Assembly (NCBI GenBank): GCA_964435115.1
Contig: CAYSYM010000014.1
Location: 4,211-68,210, forward strand
Length of the DNA stretch: 64,000 nucleotides
Direction: 5' to 3'
Source: CAYSYM01 sp964435115
GTDB taxonomy: Bacteria; Chloroflexota; UBA6077; CF-72
The notes below the pieces were generated by a model. It saw only the letters and a list, made by a program, of their open reading frames with translations, made no database searches and was not told where the DNA came from. Position 1 is the stretch's first letter; every line of letters begins with the position of its first letter. Shown here piece by piece: positions 42,614 through 51,334 of the stretch. Position numbers and translations under genes: made by a program.

Positions 42614-43262
42614 CGAACAGGAGCTGTGGGATTGCTACAACGGCCTGCTGCTCAGCCCGGACGTGGAGCGGATCCGCAAGCTGCTCGTGCGCTACGAGCT
42701 GTTCAAGCTAGCGCTCGACGTCCCGGGCGACGTGGTCGAGTGTGGCGTGTTCAAAGGGGCCGGCCTGATGTACTGGCTGAAGCTGCTGCGCATCTACGCC
42801 CCGGCGGCGCGCAAGCGCGTGGTTGGCTTCGACACCTTTGGCGCGTTCGCGGACTCGCTGCTGCCGTACGAGCGCCAGACGGCGCAAGCGTACGTCGACG
42901 AAGCGAGCTTCGCCGGCGCGGATCCCGCGGCCATGCTGGCGCTGGCAGGCGAGGCCGGGTTCGAGGGACAGGTCGAGCTCGTGCCGGGTGACGTGCGGGA
43001 GACCGCCGCCCGGTACGTGCGGGAGCACCCCGGGTTCCGCGTCTCACTGCTCCACCTTGACCTGGACACTTACGTGGGGACCAGGGCCGCCCTGGAAGCG
43101 CTCTACCCGGTCGTCGTCCCGGGTGGTGTCGTCGTGCTCGACGAATACGGGCAGCCCGGCTGGGGCGAGTCAGATGCAGTGGACGAGTACTTCGCCGGCC
43201 AGGCCATCCGGATCCGTCGCGTGCCCTTCTCGAACAAGCCAACCGCCTTCATCGTCAAGTGA
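42606..43262 (+). CDS. TylF/MycF-type sugar O-methyltransferase
   Basis: A 218-residue SAM-dependent methyltransferase: VVECGVFKGAGLMYWLKLL (motif I), VVGFDTFGAFADS, FRVSLLHLDLDTYVGTRAALEAL with the metal-binding HLDLDTY, and GGVVVLDEYGQPGW. These match the TylF/macrocin family that methylates deoxysugar hydroxyls. ATG at 42606 has GGGAGAGCGAG upstream and overlaps the GT4 stop by 8 bases, so the two are coupled. Probably caps or decorates a sugar in the glycan. Confidence 0.87.
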   Translation: MPSEQELWDCYNGLLLSPDVERIRKLLVRYELFKLALDVPGDVVECGVFKGAGLMYWLKLLRIYAPAARKRVVGFDTFGAFADSLLPYERQTAQAYVDEASFAGADPAAMLALAGEAGFEGQVELVPGDVRETAARYVREHPGFRVSLLHLDLDTYVGTRAALEALYPVVVPGGVVVLDEYGQPGWGESDAVDEYFAGQAIRIRRVPFSNKPTAFIVK

Positions 43263-43297
43263 TGGCACCCCACGCCTCCCGCGGGCGCCGCAGCGTG

Positions 43298-43303
43298 TAG
43301 ACT
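43298..43303 (+). promoter_or_regulatory. putative -10 element TAGACT
   Basis: TAGACT lies 17 bases before the ATG at 43321. The same hexamer occurs at 40875-40880 upstream of the extended GT4 gene. Confidence 0.3.
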
Positions 43304-43320
43304 CACGCTTCGCGCCGCCG

Positions 43321-44652
43321 ATGTCGTTTCGGAACATCTACCTGACGGTCCAGACCGGCATGGCCGTCCGCGACCTGCTGCGGTGTGGCCCGCTCGACCG
43401 GGTGCTCCAGCACCCGGACGCCCGGGTCGTGCTGCTAACCGGCGGCCAGAGCGACCCGGCGTTCGTCGCCGAGTTCGCTCGCGAGCGCGTGGTGATCGCC
43501 GCGCACCGGCGCTACGAGCCCACGCCCATGAAGTGGCGGCTGGCCACGCGGCGCTGGCGCTACGCCCGGAGCGCCTGGGTGGCCGACGCGATGAACCGGG
43601 TCGAGGAGCTGCTCGTCCCCAGGGATGTCTACGCGGACCTGTTCCAGGCGTACCCGCCGAGCCTCGTCGTCTCCGGCGATCCGCTGCGACCCGGCGACAC
43701 CAACCTGGTTGCCCAGGCGCGCCGGTACGGCGTCCCATCGCTGGGCAGCGTGCGGAGCTGGGACAACGTCCTGAAGCGGCTCCGGGTGCGCCCCGACGCG
43801 GTGACCGTGTGGAGCGCGATCAACGCGCGCGAGGCAGTGGCGGTAGACCTGTTCCGGCCAGAGGACGTCATCCAGGTCGGCGCGCCGCAGCTCGATCCCT
43901 ACTTCCGGCCCGAGGCGTGGGTGCTATCGCGTGAGGAGTTCTGCCTGGCGCGGGGGCTCAACCCCCACAAGAAGATCCTCCTCCTCGCCACCAGCTCCTT
44001 CACCTACGAGAGCGACCAGACCTACCTGGTCGACATCGTCCTGGACGCCATCCGCTCCGGCGAGATCCGCCATGACGTCCAGGTCGTGCTACGGCTGCAC
44101 CCGGATGACCGCGTTGGCCGCTACCTCAAGTACCGCCACGCGCCGGAGGTCACCCTCGACATCCCGGAGTCCTACCTGGCGACCCTGGGCTGGACGATGA
44201 GCCTGGCGGACATCCACCAGATGGGCAACCTGCTGCGGCACGCCGACGTCATGGTGAACTTCGCCACCACGGTCACGCTGGAGTGCGCGATCTTCGACAC
44301 CCCAACGCTCCTGGTGGCCTTCAGCCCCATCGATCCAGCCGAGATCGAGCGCTACGTCGTCGGCTACCACTTCAAGATGCACTACAAGGGCCTGGTCGAG
44401 CGCGACCTGGTACCCATCGCCTGGAGCCGCGGCGAGCTGGTCGGGTGGATCAACCGCTACCTGGACGACCCCTCACTCTACCGGGCGCAGCGCGCCGAGA
44501 TCGTCCGCGACTGGGTCCAGTTCACCGATGCTCGCTCGGGCGATCGGCTGGGAGACGCCATCCTGCGACAGGCGTGCCTGGAGCCGCCGCCGACACGGCT
44601 GGGTCCCGAGCCGAGAACTCCCGGGGCGCGCGTGCCCGCCGGCGTGCGGTGA
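43321..44652 (+). CDS. GT-B-type capsule/teichoic-like glycosyltransferase
   Basis: A 443-residue soluble protein. VVLLTGGQSDPAFV and SLVVSGDPLRPGDTNLVAQARRYGVPSLGSVRSWDN in the first half, then ILLLATSSFTYESDQ, VVLRLHPDDRVGRYLKYRH and ADVMVNFATTVTLECAIFDTPTLLVAFSP in the second. This order resembles the CDP-glycerol glycerophosphotransferase/Kdo-transferase-like GT-B group. Donor unknown. The GTGA overlap with the next GT4 gene indicates one transcription unit. Family assignment is tentative. Confidence 0.65.
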   Translation: MSFRNIYLTVQTGMAVRDLLRCGPLDRVLQHPDARVVLLTGGQSDPAFVAEFARERVVIAAHRRYEPTPMKWRLATRRWRYARSAWVADAMNRVEELLVPRDVYADLFQAYPPSLVVSGDPLRPGDTNLVAQARRYGVPSLGSVRSWDNVLKRLRVRPDAVTVWSAINAREAVAVDLFRPEDVIQVGAPQLDPYFRPEAWVLSREEFCLARGLNPHKKILLLATSSFTYESDQTYLVDIVLDAIRSGEIRHDVQVVLRLHPDDRVGRYLKYRHAPEVTLDIPESYLATLGWTMSLADIHQMGNLLRHADVMVNFATTVTLECAIFDTPTLLVAFSPIDPAEIERYVVGYHFKMHYKGLVERDLVPIAWSRGELVGWINRYLDDPSLYRAQRAEIVRDWVQFTDARSGDRLGDAILRQACLEPPPTRLGPEPRTPGARVPAGVR

Positions 44653-45983
44653 CACCCGGCACACCACGTGTGGCCCTGATAGGGCCGGCTCCACCGGCCC
44701 TGGGCGGCCGCACGCCGGGCGGCGTCGCCACGCACCTGCTCCACCTCGTCGAGGGGCTGTCCGCCGCGGGAGTGGAGGTGAGTCTGCTGGTGACGAACCT
44801 GCTCGCCGGGTCGCCCGAAGCCTGGCAGGACGGTGGTCGCTCCTACGCGGTGTACCGGATGCACCTGCCGGCCGGTCCGCTAGGGTGGCTCGACCCCGGG
44901 TACATGGGCGCCGTCGGGCCTGGCACGCTGGCGCGCTACGCCTGGCACCTCGCGCGCCACACCGGGCAGCCGCTCGGCTCGCGTCGCATCGCGCTCGCCC
45001 ACCTGGTCTGGTACCGCCACTTCGTGCTCGCCGTGCGTCCCCAGCTCCTGCACGTCCAGCACCCGCTGGAGCGCCACCTGTACGCCCGGCTCCTCGCCGA
45101 GTACGAGGGGTGGCGGCTCCCGCTCGTCGTCACCCTCCACAGCTTCTTCAACGAGCACCCCGAGCACCTGGTCCAGCAGGTGATGCGGCCCAACCTGCCG
45201 CGCGCGGACCGGCTGATCGCGGTCAGCCGCAGCACGGCCGAGCAAGCGGTCCAGCTCGGGGCGGACCCGGCCCGGATCCGTGTGATCCGCTCCGGCGTGG
45301 ACGCCGCGCGCTTCCGCCCGCGCGACCGGGCCGGAGCACGCGCCCGGCTGGGGGTGGCGCGGGACCTCCCGCTCCTGCTGTTCGTGGGCAACCTCGAGCC
45401 GCGGAAGGCTGTCGACCGCCTGCTGCTGGCGCTCGCGCACGTACGGCGCACGGTGCCGGAGGCCACGCTGGCCATCGTCGGTACGGGAGAGGCGGCTGGG
45501 GCCGACGACCAGGAGCCGCGCCTGCGGCGGATGGCCGAGGAGCTGGGGCTGGCACCGGCGGTGTGGTTCCTCGGCCGCGTCGCGGACGAGCGCCTACCCG
45601 ACTGGTACGCGGCCGCCGACGTGTTCGCCCTGCCGTCCAGCTCGGAGGGACAGGGGATCGCCGCCCTGGAGGCGATGGCGGCCGGGCTGCCCGTCGTGGT
45701 GTCGGCCGTCGGCGGCCTGCGGGACACGGTGGAGGACGGCCGCACGGGCTACCTGGTACCGTTCGGTGACGTGGAGGCGCTCGCACGCCGTGTGGCCGAC
45801 CTCCTGGCGGACCCGGAGCGGCGAGCGGCGGTGGGAGCCGCCGCCCGCGAGGCGGTCGTTCGCGACTTTTCGTGGGAGCGCTCGGTCGCTGCCACCGTCG
45901 AGGTCTACCGTGAGGCGCTGGAGTCGGCGCCCAGTCCTTCGACGGACGAGCACGCGCCCGGGCGGGAGCGCGCCCATGCCTGA
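44649..45983 (+). CDS. glycosyltransferase family 4 protein
   Basis: A 444-residue GT-B enzyme: PPALGGRTPGGVATHLLHLVEGLSAAG, RVIRSGVDAARFRPRDR, LLLFVGNLEPRKAVDRLLLALAHV and PSSSEGQGIAALEAMAAGLPVVVSAVGGLRDTV. GTG 44649 overlaps the preceding stop (GTGA). The end overlaps the heparinase-like gene by 8 bases. Typical cytoplasmic chain-extending enzyme; sugar not predictable. Confidence 0.88.
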   Translation: MTPGTPRVALIGPAPPALGGRTPGGVATHLLHLVEGLSAAGVEVSLLVTNLLAGSPEAWQDGGRSYAVYRMHLPAGPLGWLDPGYMGAVGPGTLARYAWHLARHTGQPLGSRRIALAHLVWYRHFVLAVRPQLLHVQHPLERHLYARLLAEYEGWRLPLVVTLHSFFNEHPEHLVQQVMRPNLPRADRLIAVSRSTAEQAVQLGADPARIRVIRSGVDAARFRPRDRAGARARLGVARDLPLLLFVGNLEPRKAVDRLLLALAHVRRTVPEATLAIVGTGEAAGADDQEPRLRRMAEELGLAPAVWFLGRVADERLPDWYAAADVFALPSSSEGQGIAALEAMAAGLPVVVSAVGGLRDTVEDGRTGYLVPFGDVEALARRVADLLADPERRAAVGAAAREAVVRDFSWERSVAATVEVYREALESAPSPSTDEHAPGRERAHA

Positions 45984-48168
45984 GGCGCAGCCACGGGCGC
46001 CGGGGACAGACGTGTCACTGCCAGACGGTCGGGCGACGTCGGCGCCAGGCCAGGCCCTGCAGGGGCCCTCGATCGTGGGGCACGTCCTGGAGCGCGTACG
46101 GCACACGCCGGCCCGCCAGGTGCCGGGCAAGGCCGTCCGCTTCGCCGTTCGGCCGCTGCGCCAGCGCCTGCGGCGGTGGGAGCGCGAGCGCGCGGCGGGC
46201 GAGCTGTCAGACGAAGCGTTGCTGCGGGCCCTGGATAGCCGGTTCGGGACGGTCCAGGACGTCCTCGCCCACTTCCGCGCCCGGATGGAGCCGCGCTTCT
46301 TCGTGGACCCGCCCGAGGCTCGCCGGCGGGCGCAGGCGATCGCCCGGACCTATCCCCACCTGGCTGAGCGCACCCAGCGCTCGGCCGAGGCGGTCGTCGC
46401 GCACGTATTCGACTTGCTGGGCTCCGGCCCCGTCGCTCATGGGTCGCGCATCGACTGGCACACCGACCCCAAGGTGGGCTTCACCTGGCTGCCGCAGTAC
46501 TACGAGGAGATCGACTACCACGCCTATGGCCACCCCTCGGACGTCAAGCTGCCGTGGGAGCTGAGTCGCTGCCACCAGCTCGTGACGCTCGGCCGGGCCT
46601 ATGCGCTCGATGGCGAGCCGCGCTACGCCCGCGAGTTCGTCGACCAGCTCGAGGCGTGGCTCGAGAGCAACCCGTACCTGCGGAGCGTCAACTGGGGCCG
46701 GGCCATGGAGGTGGCCATCCGCGCGATCAACTGGCTGTGGGCGGCCGCGCTCTTCGCCGACGCGCCCGAGTTCCACGACCGCGCCCGACTGCGGTGGCTC
46801 AAGGCGCTGCTCCAGCACGGGCGCTACATCGTGGACAACCTGGAGGTCTCCGAGAACAACGGGAACCACTACCTTGCCAACGGCGTCGGTCTGGCCTTCC
46901 TGGGCATCCTCCTGCCGGAGCTCCGCGAATCCGCGGCCTGGCGGCGCCTGGGGCTGGAGATCGTGTGGGGCGAGATCGAACGCCAGGTGCACCCGGACGG
47001 CGTGGACTTCGAGAAGGGGATTGGCTACCAGGGCCTGGTGCTCGAGTTCTGGTACTCCACGCTGGCGCTGTGCGAGCTGAACGGCCTCCCCGTGCCGCCG
47101 GCCGCGCGCGAGCGGCTGGCGCGTATGTTCGAGTTCGTCCTGGCCTACACGCGGCCGGACGGGACCTTCCCGCAGATCGGCGACAACGACGACGGCCGCC
47201 TGGCCGGCCTGGACGACGAGCGGATCGGCACCCACCGCCGGCACCTGGCGGTGGGAGGAGCGATCCTGGGCCGGCCTGACCTGCTCGGCGCCGCCGGCGA
47301 CTCGGTCGAGACGGCTGTCTGGCTGTACGGCACGGGCGTCCTCGAGGCGCCGCGGGCGCGGCCCGAGCTCCCGTCCCGGGCGTTCCGGGCCGGTGGCTTC
47401 TACGTGCTGCGCGGCCCGGACGCGGTGATGGTCGTCGACGCGGGCGAGGTGGGGATGAACGGGATCGGCGGCCACGGCCACAACGACCTGCTCTCCTTCG
47501 ACCTCTGGGCGGCCGGCGGCCCGCTGGTGGTCGATCCCGGAACGTACGCCTACACCGCCGATCCCGCGGCTCGGCAGGCGATCCGGGCGACCGCGGCGCA
47601 CAACACCGTGCGCGTCGATGGCGAGGAGATCGCGCGGCTGGGCCGGTTCCCGTTCCTGTGGCGGATCGAGGACGACGCCCGGCCAACCGTCAACCGGTGG
47701 GAGAGCGATGCCGACCACGACCTGCTGGACGCCGAGCACGACGGCTACCGGCGGCTGCGCGAGCCGGTCATCCACCGCCGCCGGATCCTGTTCGACAAGC
47801 GGCGCCGGGTGTGGCTGATCGAAGACCATCTGGAGGGCATGGGCGAGCACGAGGTGGAGCTGTTCCTCCACCTGGCCGGTCCGGCCATGGAGCACGACGG
47901 GTTGTGCGTGCGACTGAAGGCGCCCCGAGGCGACCTGTGGATCGTGCCCCTGGAGCATGCCGCCAGCTTCGCGCTCAGCGTGGAGGAGGGTTGGATCTCG
48001 CGGGGCTACGGCTATCGGGAGCCGGCGCCTGTGCTACGGTACGCCGCGCGTGCGCGGACTCCCGCCAGCTTCACGACCGGCCTCGCGCTGGTCCGGTCCG
48101 GAGGGACCCTGGAGGATGCCCGCGCCCTCCTGGCTGCCGCCCGGGGTCTGGCGGGTGGCGAGCGCTGA
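45976..48168 (+). CDS. heparinase II/III-family (alginate-lyase-like) protein
   Basis: A 730-residue protein. After ~90 polar residues an alpha/alpha-toroid follows (KLPWELSRCHQLVTLGRAY, WGRAMEVAIRAINWLWAAALFAD, SENNGNHYLANGVGLAFLGILLPEL). A beta-sandwich domain then has GIGGHGHNDLLSFDLWAAGGPLVVDPGTYAY, the Hepar_II_III signature. No signal peptide is seen, so it would act inside or be exported unusually. Family members cleave uronate-containing glycans; those in exopolysaccharide operons often sit beside asparagine-synthase-like genes, as here (next gene starts 7 bases later). ATG 45976 with GGGAG upstream. Confidence 0.87.
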   Translation: MPEAQPRAPGTDVSLPDGRATSAPGQALQGPSIVGHVLERVRHTPARQVPGKAVRFAVRPLRQRLRRWERERAAGELSDEALLRALDSRFGTVQDVLAHFRARMEPRFFVDPPEARRRAQAIARTYPHLAERTQRSAEAVVAHVFDLLGSGPVAHGSRIDWHTDPKVGFTWLPQYYEEIDYHAYGHPSDVKLPWELSRCHQLVTLGRAYALDGEPRYAREFVDQLEAWLESNPYLRSVNWGRAMEVAIRAINWLWAAALFADAPEFHDRARLRWLKALLQHGRYIVDNLEVSENNGNHYLANGVGLAFLGILLPELRESAAWRRLGLEIVWGEIERQVHPDGVDFEKGIGYQGLVLEFWYSTLALCELNGLPVPPAARERLARMFEFVLAYTRPDGTFPQIGDNDDGRLAGLDDERIGTHRRHLAVGGAILGRPDLLGAAGDSVETAVWLYGTGVLEAPRARPELPSRAFRAGGFYVLRGPDAVMVVDAGEVGMNGIGGHGHNDLLSFDLWAAGGPLVVDPGTYAYTADPAARQAIRATAAHNTVRVDGEEIARLGRFPFLWRIEDDARPTVNRWESDADHDLLDAEHDGYRRLREPVIHRRRILFDKRRRVWLIEDHLEGMGEHEVELFLHLAGPAMEHDGLCVRLKAPRGDLWIVPLEHAASFALSVEEGWISRGYGYREPAPVLRYAARARTPASFTTGLALVRSGGTLEDARALLAAARGLAGGER

Positions 48169-48174
48169 GCCGGT

Positions 48175-50064
48175 ATGTGCGGGATAGCCGGCATCTTCCG
48201 CTTCGGCGCGCCCTCGCTCGCCCCTGACGACGGGCCCACGCTGGGACGGATGATGCAGGTCCTCCGCCACCGCGGGCCGGACGCGCAGGGCTCGGTCCTC
48301 GAGGGCAGCTGCGCGCTCGGCAACCTGCGGCTGAGCATCCTGGACCTGAGCCCAGCCGGCAACCAGCCGATGGCGAGCGAGGACGGACGCCTGTGGCTGA
48401 TCCACAACGGCGAAATCTATAACTACCTGGAGCTGCGTGAGGAGCTGTGCGCACGCGGCGCGATCTTCCGCGGCGGCAGCGACACCGAGGTGCTGCTGAA
48501 GGCGTACGAGGCCTGGGGCGACGCGTGCGTGACGCGCCTCGTGGGGATGTGGGCGTTCGCTCTCTTCGACACCCGGCAGCGCCGGCTGCTCCTCTCGCGC
48601 GACCGCTTCGGCATCAAGCCGCTCTACTACCTGCAGACGCCGACCACCGTCGCCTTCGCCTCCGAGATCAAGGCGCTGCTCGAGTTCATGCGTGCCGACG
48701 GCGTCCCGGTGCGGCCGAAGACGGCGAGCATCGCCACCTACGTCGGGACGGGGCTGGTGGACGGGCTTGAGGAAACCTTCTTCGAGGGCGTCTTCCGCTT
48801 CCCGGCTGCCAGCAGCGCGGTGTGCACTCTGGCCAGTGGCGGGCTGCGGTTCGCTCCCTACTGGTCGCTGCCGGACGCCGCCCGGGAGCGGAGCGCCGCG
48901 CTCGGGGGGCTCTCCGAGCGCCAGGTGGCCGCCCGGGTCCACGACGAGCTGGGCGACGCGGTGCGCCTTCACCTGCGGAGCGACGTGCCGGTGGGCGTGA
49001 ACCTGAGCGGCGGACTGGATTCGAGCACGGTGGTGGGCCTGGCTGCCGCGCACGTGGAACAGGTCCGCACCTTCACGATCCACTTCCAGGGCGAGCGGTT
49101 CGACGAGCGCCCCTACGCCGAGCGGGTGATCCACGCCTTTCGCGCCGCGGCGTCGTTTCGGCCGGGCGATCCGGAGGAGTTGCTGCCCACGCTGGACCGG
49201 GTGGCCTGGCACCTGGACGAGCCCGCGCTGAGCCCGTCCGTCTACGCCCACTGGCTCGCCATGCAGCTCGCGAGCCAGCACGTGAAGGTGGTCCTGGACG
49301 GCCAGGGTGGTGATGAGGTCTTTGGCGGCTACACCCCGTACTACACGCAGTATCTTTACCAGCTCGCCCGGTCCGGGAACGTCGCACGTTTCGCGCGGGA
49401 GGCGCTCGGTCTGGCTGGCGTCCAGGGCGCGGCCGTGGCCCGGAGCGCCGCGCGCAACGCCGTGGCCATGGTGGCCAGGCCGCCAGCGCGGAACGGCCCG
49501 GTGGCCGCCCCGGACGCGGCGCTCCTGCGGCCGGAGCTGCGGCCCGAGGTCGACGCTCGCTCCAATGAGTGGCGCCTGTGGCCGCCCCTCTTCACCGACT
49601 GGCTGAACACCGTCCTGTACTGGGAGCTGCGCACGAACCGGCTACCCGCACTCCTGCGGTACGAGGACCGACTGAGCATGGCCTTCTCCATCGAGTCGCG
49701 CGTCCCCCTGCTGGACCACCGCGTCGTCGAGCTGAGCTTCGCACTGCCCGCGGCCTGGAAGATCCGCAACGGCTGGTCGAAGTGGGTTCTCCGCCGGGCG
49801 GTCGAAGACCTCCTGCCACCGGAGATCGTGTGGCGGCGGGACAAGATGGGCTTCCCGCTCCCCCTCCGCCACTGGCTGCGGAACGGTCTCATGCGCCACG
49901 TCGACGACCTGCTGCTCACGTCCGGCCGTCGCTCGCTGGCGTACCTCGATCGCGAGGTGCTGCGGGAGACGATGGCGCAGCACGCGGACGGGCGAGCCGA
50001 TCGGTCGGCGCTCATCTGGCGAGCGCTGAACCTGGAGGTCTGGCTGCGTGCCTTCGATCTCTAA
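48175..50064 (+). CDS. asnB: asparagine synthase-type amidotransferase, second copy
   Basis: A 629-residue protein: MCGIAGIF with Cys2 nucleophile, RHRGPDAQG, HNGEIYNYLELREEL, GGSDTEVLLKAYEAWG in the glutaminase domain; PP-loop LSGGLDSSTVVGL and LDGQGGDEVFGGY in the synthetase domain. Coupled to the heparinase-like gene. Copies in glycan clusters are thought to amidate sugar carboxylates; this fits a uronate-containing product. It is clearly divergent from the copy at 22670, so not a recent duplicate. Confidence 0.92.
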   Translation: MCGIAGIFRFGAPSLAPDDGPTLGRMMQVLRHRGPDAQGSVLEGSCALGNLRLSILDLSPAGNQPMASEDGRLWLIHNGEIYNYLELREELCARGAIFRGGSDTEVLLKAYEAWGDACVTRLVGMWAFALFDTRQRRLLLSRDRFGIKPLYYLQTPTTVAFASEIKALLEFMRADGVPVRPKTASIATYVGTGLVDGLEETFFEGVFRFPAASSAVCTLASGGLRFAPYWSLPDAARERSAALGGLSERQVAARVHDELGDAVRLHLRSDVPVGVNLSGGLDSSTVVGLAAAHVEQVRTFTIHFQGERFDERPYAERVIHAFRAAASFRPGDPEELLPTLDRVAWHLDEPALSPSVYAHWLAMQLASQHVKVVLDGQGGDEVFGGYTPYYTQYLYQLARSGNVARFAREALGLAGVQGAAVARSAARNAVAMVARPPARNGPVAAPDAALLRPELRPEVDARSNEWRLWPPLFTDWLNTVLYWELRTNRLPALLRYEDRLSMAFSIESRVPLLDHRVVELSFALPAAWKIRNGWSKWVLRRAVEDLLPPEIVWRRDKMGFPLPLRHWLRNGLMRHVDDLLLTSGRRSLAYLDREVLRETMAQHADGRADRSALIWRALNLEVWLRAFDL

Positions 50065-51334
50065 CGGAGGACCTCTGGACTCGCGCTGCCTGCGGGTGCT
50101 CGTCGTCGCCCACAACGCGGTCGGGGTATCCAACCGAGCGCGAGCGGCCGCGCTGGCGCGCGCACCGGGGCTGGAGGTCACCCTGCTCACGCCGGCGTGG
50201 TGGGACGAGGAAGGGCAACGGCTGCGAGTGACGCGGCCCGAGGGTGACGGCTACGCCTGGCACGTCGGGCGGACGCTGCTGACGGGCAACGCGACGCGCT
50301 ACATCTATGTCAGCCACCTGTTCGGGCTGGTGCGTCGCCTGCAGCCGGACGTGGTGGACGTGTTCGAGGAGCCACACAGCCTGGCGGCCGCGCAAACGGT
50401 GCTGGCGCGCGAGATCTTCGCTCCCCACGCGGCCCTGGTGTGCTACTCGGCGGTGAACCTGCACCAGGAATGGCGTCTGCCCTATCGCGTAGCCGAGCGC
50501 TATGTGCTGGGGCGCGCGGACGGCGCCTACGTCCCGAACGCTGACGTCCCGCCAGTCCTGCGGGCGAAGGGCATGCGGGCGCCCGTCGCCGAGATTCCAC
50601 TCGGGGTGGACGTCGACCGCTTCGCCGGGGCGTCGCCGCTCCCCCTGGAGGCGCGCCTGGGCGGCGCGTCGCGGCCCTACGTCGGCTTCCTCGGGCGCTT
50701 GGAGCCGGTGAAGGGGGTGGACGTGCTGGTGGCGGCGGCCGGGCTGCTGCGGCAGGTGGGCACGGTCGTGCTGGCGGGAGACGGCGCGGAACGGAACGCG
50801 CTGGAGCGCCAGGTCCAGCGGGCCGGGCTGGGCGAGCGGGTGCGCTTCCTGCCTCCGCTGCCGTTCGCCGAGGTCCCGGCGTTCCTCAAGGCGCTGGACG
50901 TACTGGTCTTGCCGTCTGTCACTCTCCCACCGCTGCACAAGGAGCAGTTCGGGCGGGTACTGGCCGAGGCGATGGCGGCGGGCGTCCCCGTCGTCGGCTC
51001 CTCGTCGGGCGCCATTCCGGAGGTCGTGGACGATGCCGGGCTGGTCGTGCGTGAGCGCGACGCCCGGGCGCTGGCGGACGCGCTCGATCGTCTGGTCGCC
51101 CACCCCGCGCTGCGCGCCGAGCTGGCGGCGCGGGGTCGGCGGCGGGCGGGCGAGCGTTTCGCCTGGCCGGTCGTGGCGCGCCGGACCGTCGAGCTGTACG
51201 AGGCCGCCGTGGCAGGACGCCACAGCAGGTGGTTGGCGGCTAGCGGGCGCGGCCGCCGGAGCGCGACCGGCAGGGTTCACACAAGGAAGGGGGTAGCGGG
51301 CGGGGGCCAGGGCCGAGAGGAGGTGCGGGGTTGA
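50048..51334 (+). CDS. glycosyltransferase family 4 protein
   Basis: A 428-residue GT-B enzyme: RVLVVAHNAVGVSNRARAAALARAPGLEVTLL, PDVVDVFEEPHSLAAAQTVL, GFLGRLEPVKGVDVLVAAAGLL and LPPLHKEQFGRVLAEAMAAGVPVVGSSSGAIPEVV. The GTG at 50048 overlaps the asnB end by 17 bases; I see no better start before the first strand. The glycine/arginine-rich tail (after about 395) looks disordered. TTGA overlap with the next gene. Confidence 0.86.
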   Translation: MPSISNGGPLDSRCLRVLVVAHNAVGVSNRARAAALARAPGLEVTLLTPAWWDEEGQRLRVTRPEGDGYAWHVGRTLLTGNATRYIYVSHLFGLVRRLQPDVVDVFEEPHSLAAAQTVLAREIFAPHAALVCYSAVNLHQEWRLPYRVAERYVLGRADGAYVPNADVPPVLRAKGMRAPVAEIPLGVDVDRFAGASPLPLEARLGGASRPYVGFLGRLEPVKGVDVLVAAAGLLRQVGTVVLAGDGAERNALERQVQRAGLGERVRFLPPLPFAEVPAFLKALDVLVLPSVTLPPLHKEQFGRVLAEAMAAGVPVVGSSSGAIPEVVDDAGLVVRERDARALADALDRLVAHPALRAELAARGRRRAGERFAWPVVARRTVELYEAAVAGRHSRWLAASGRGRRSATGRVHTRKGVAGGGQGREEVRG

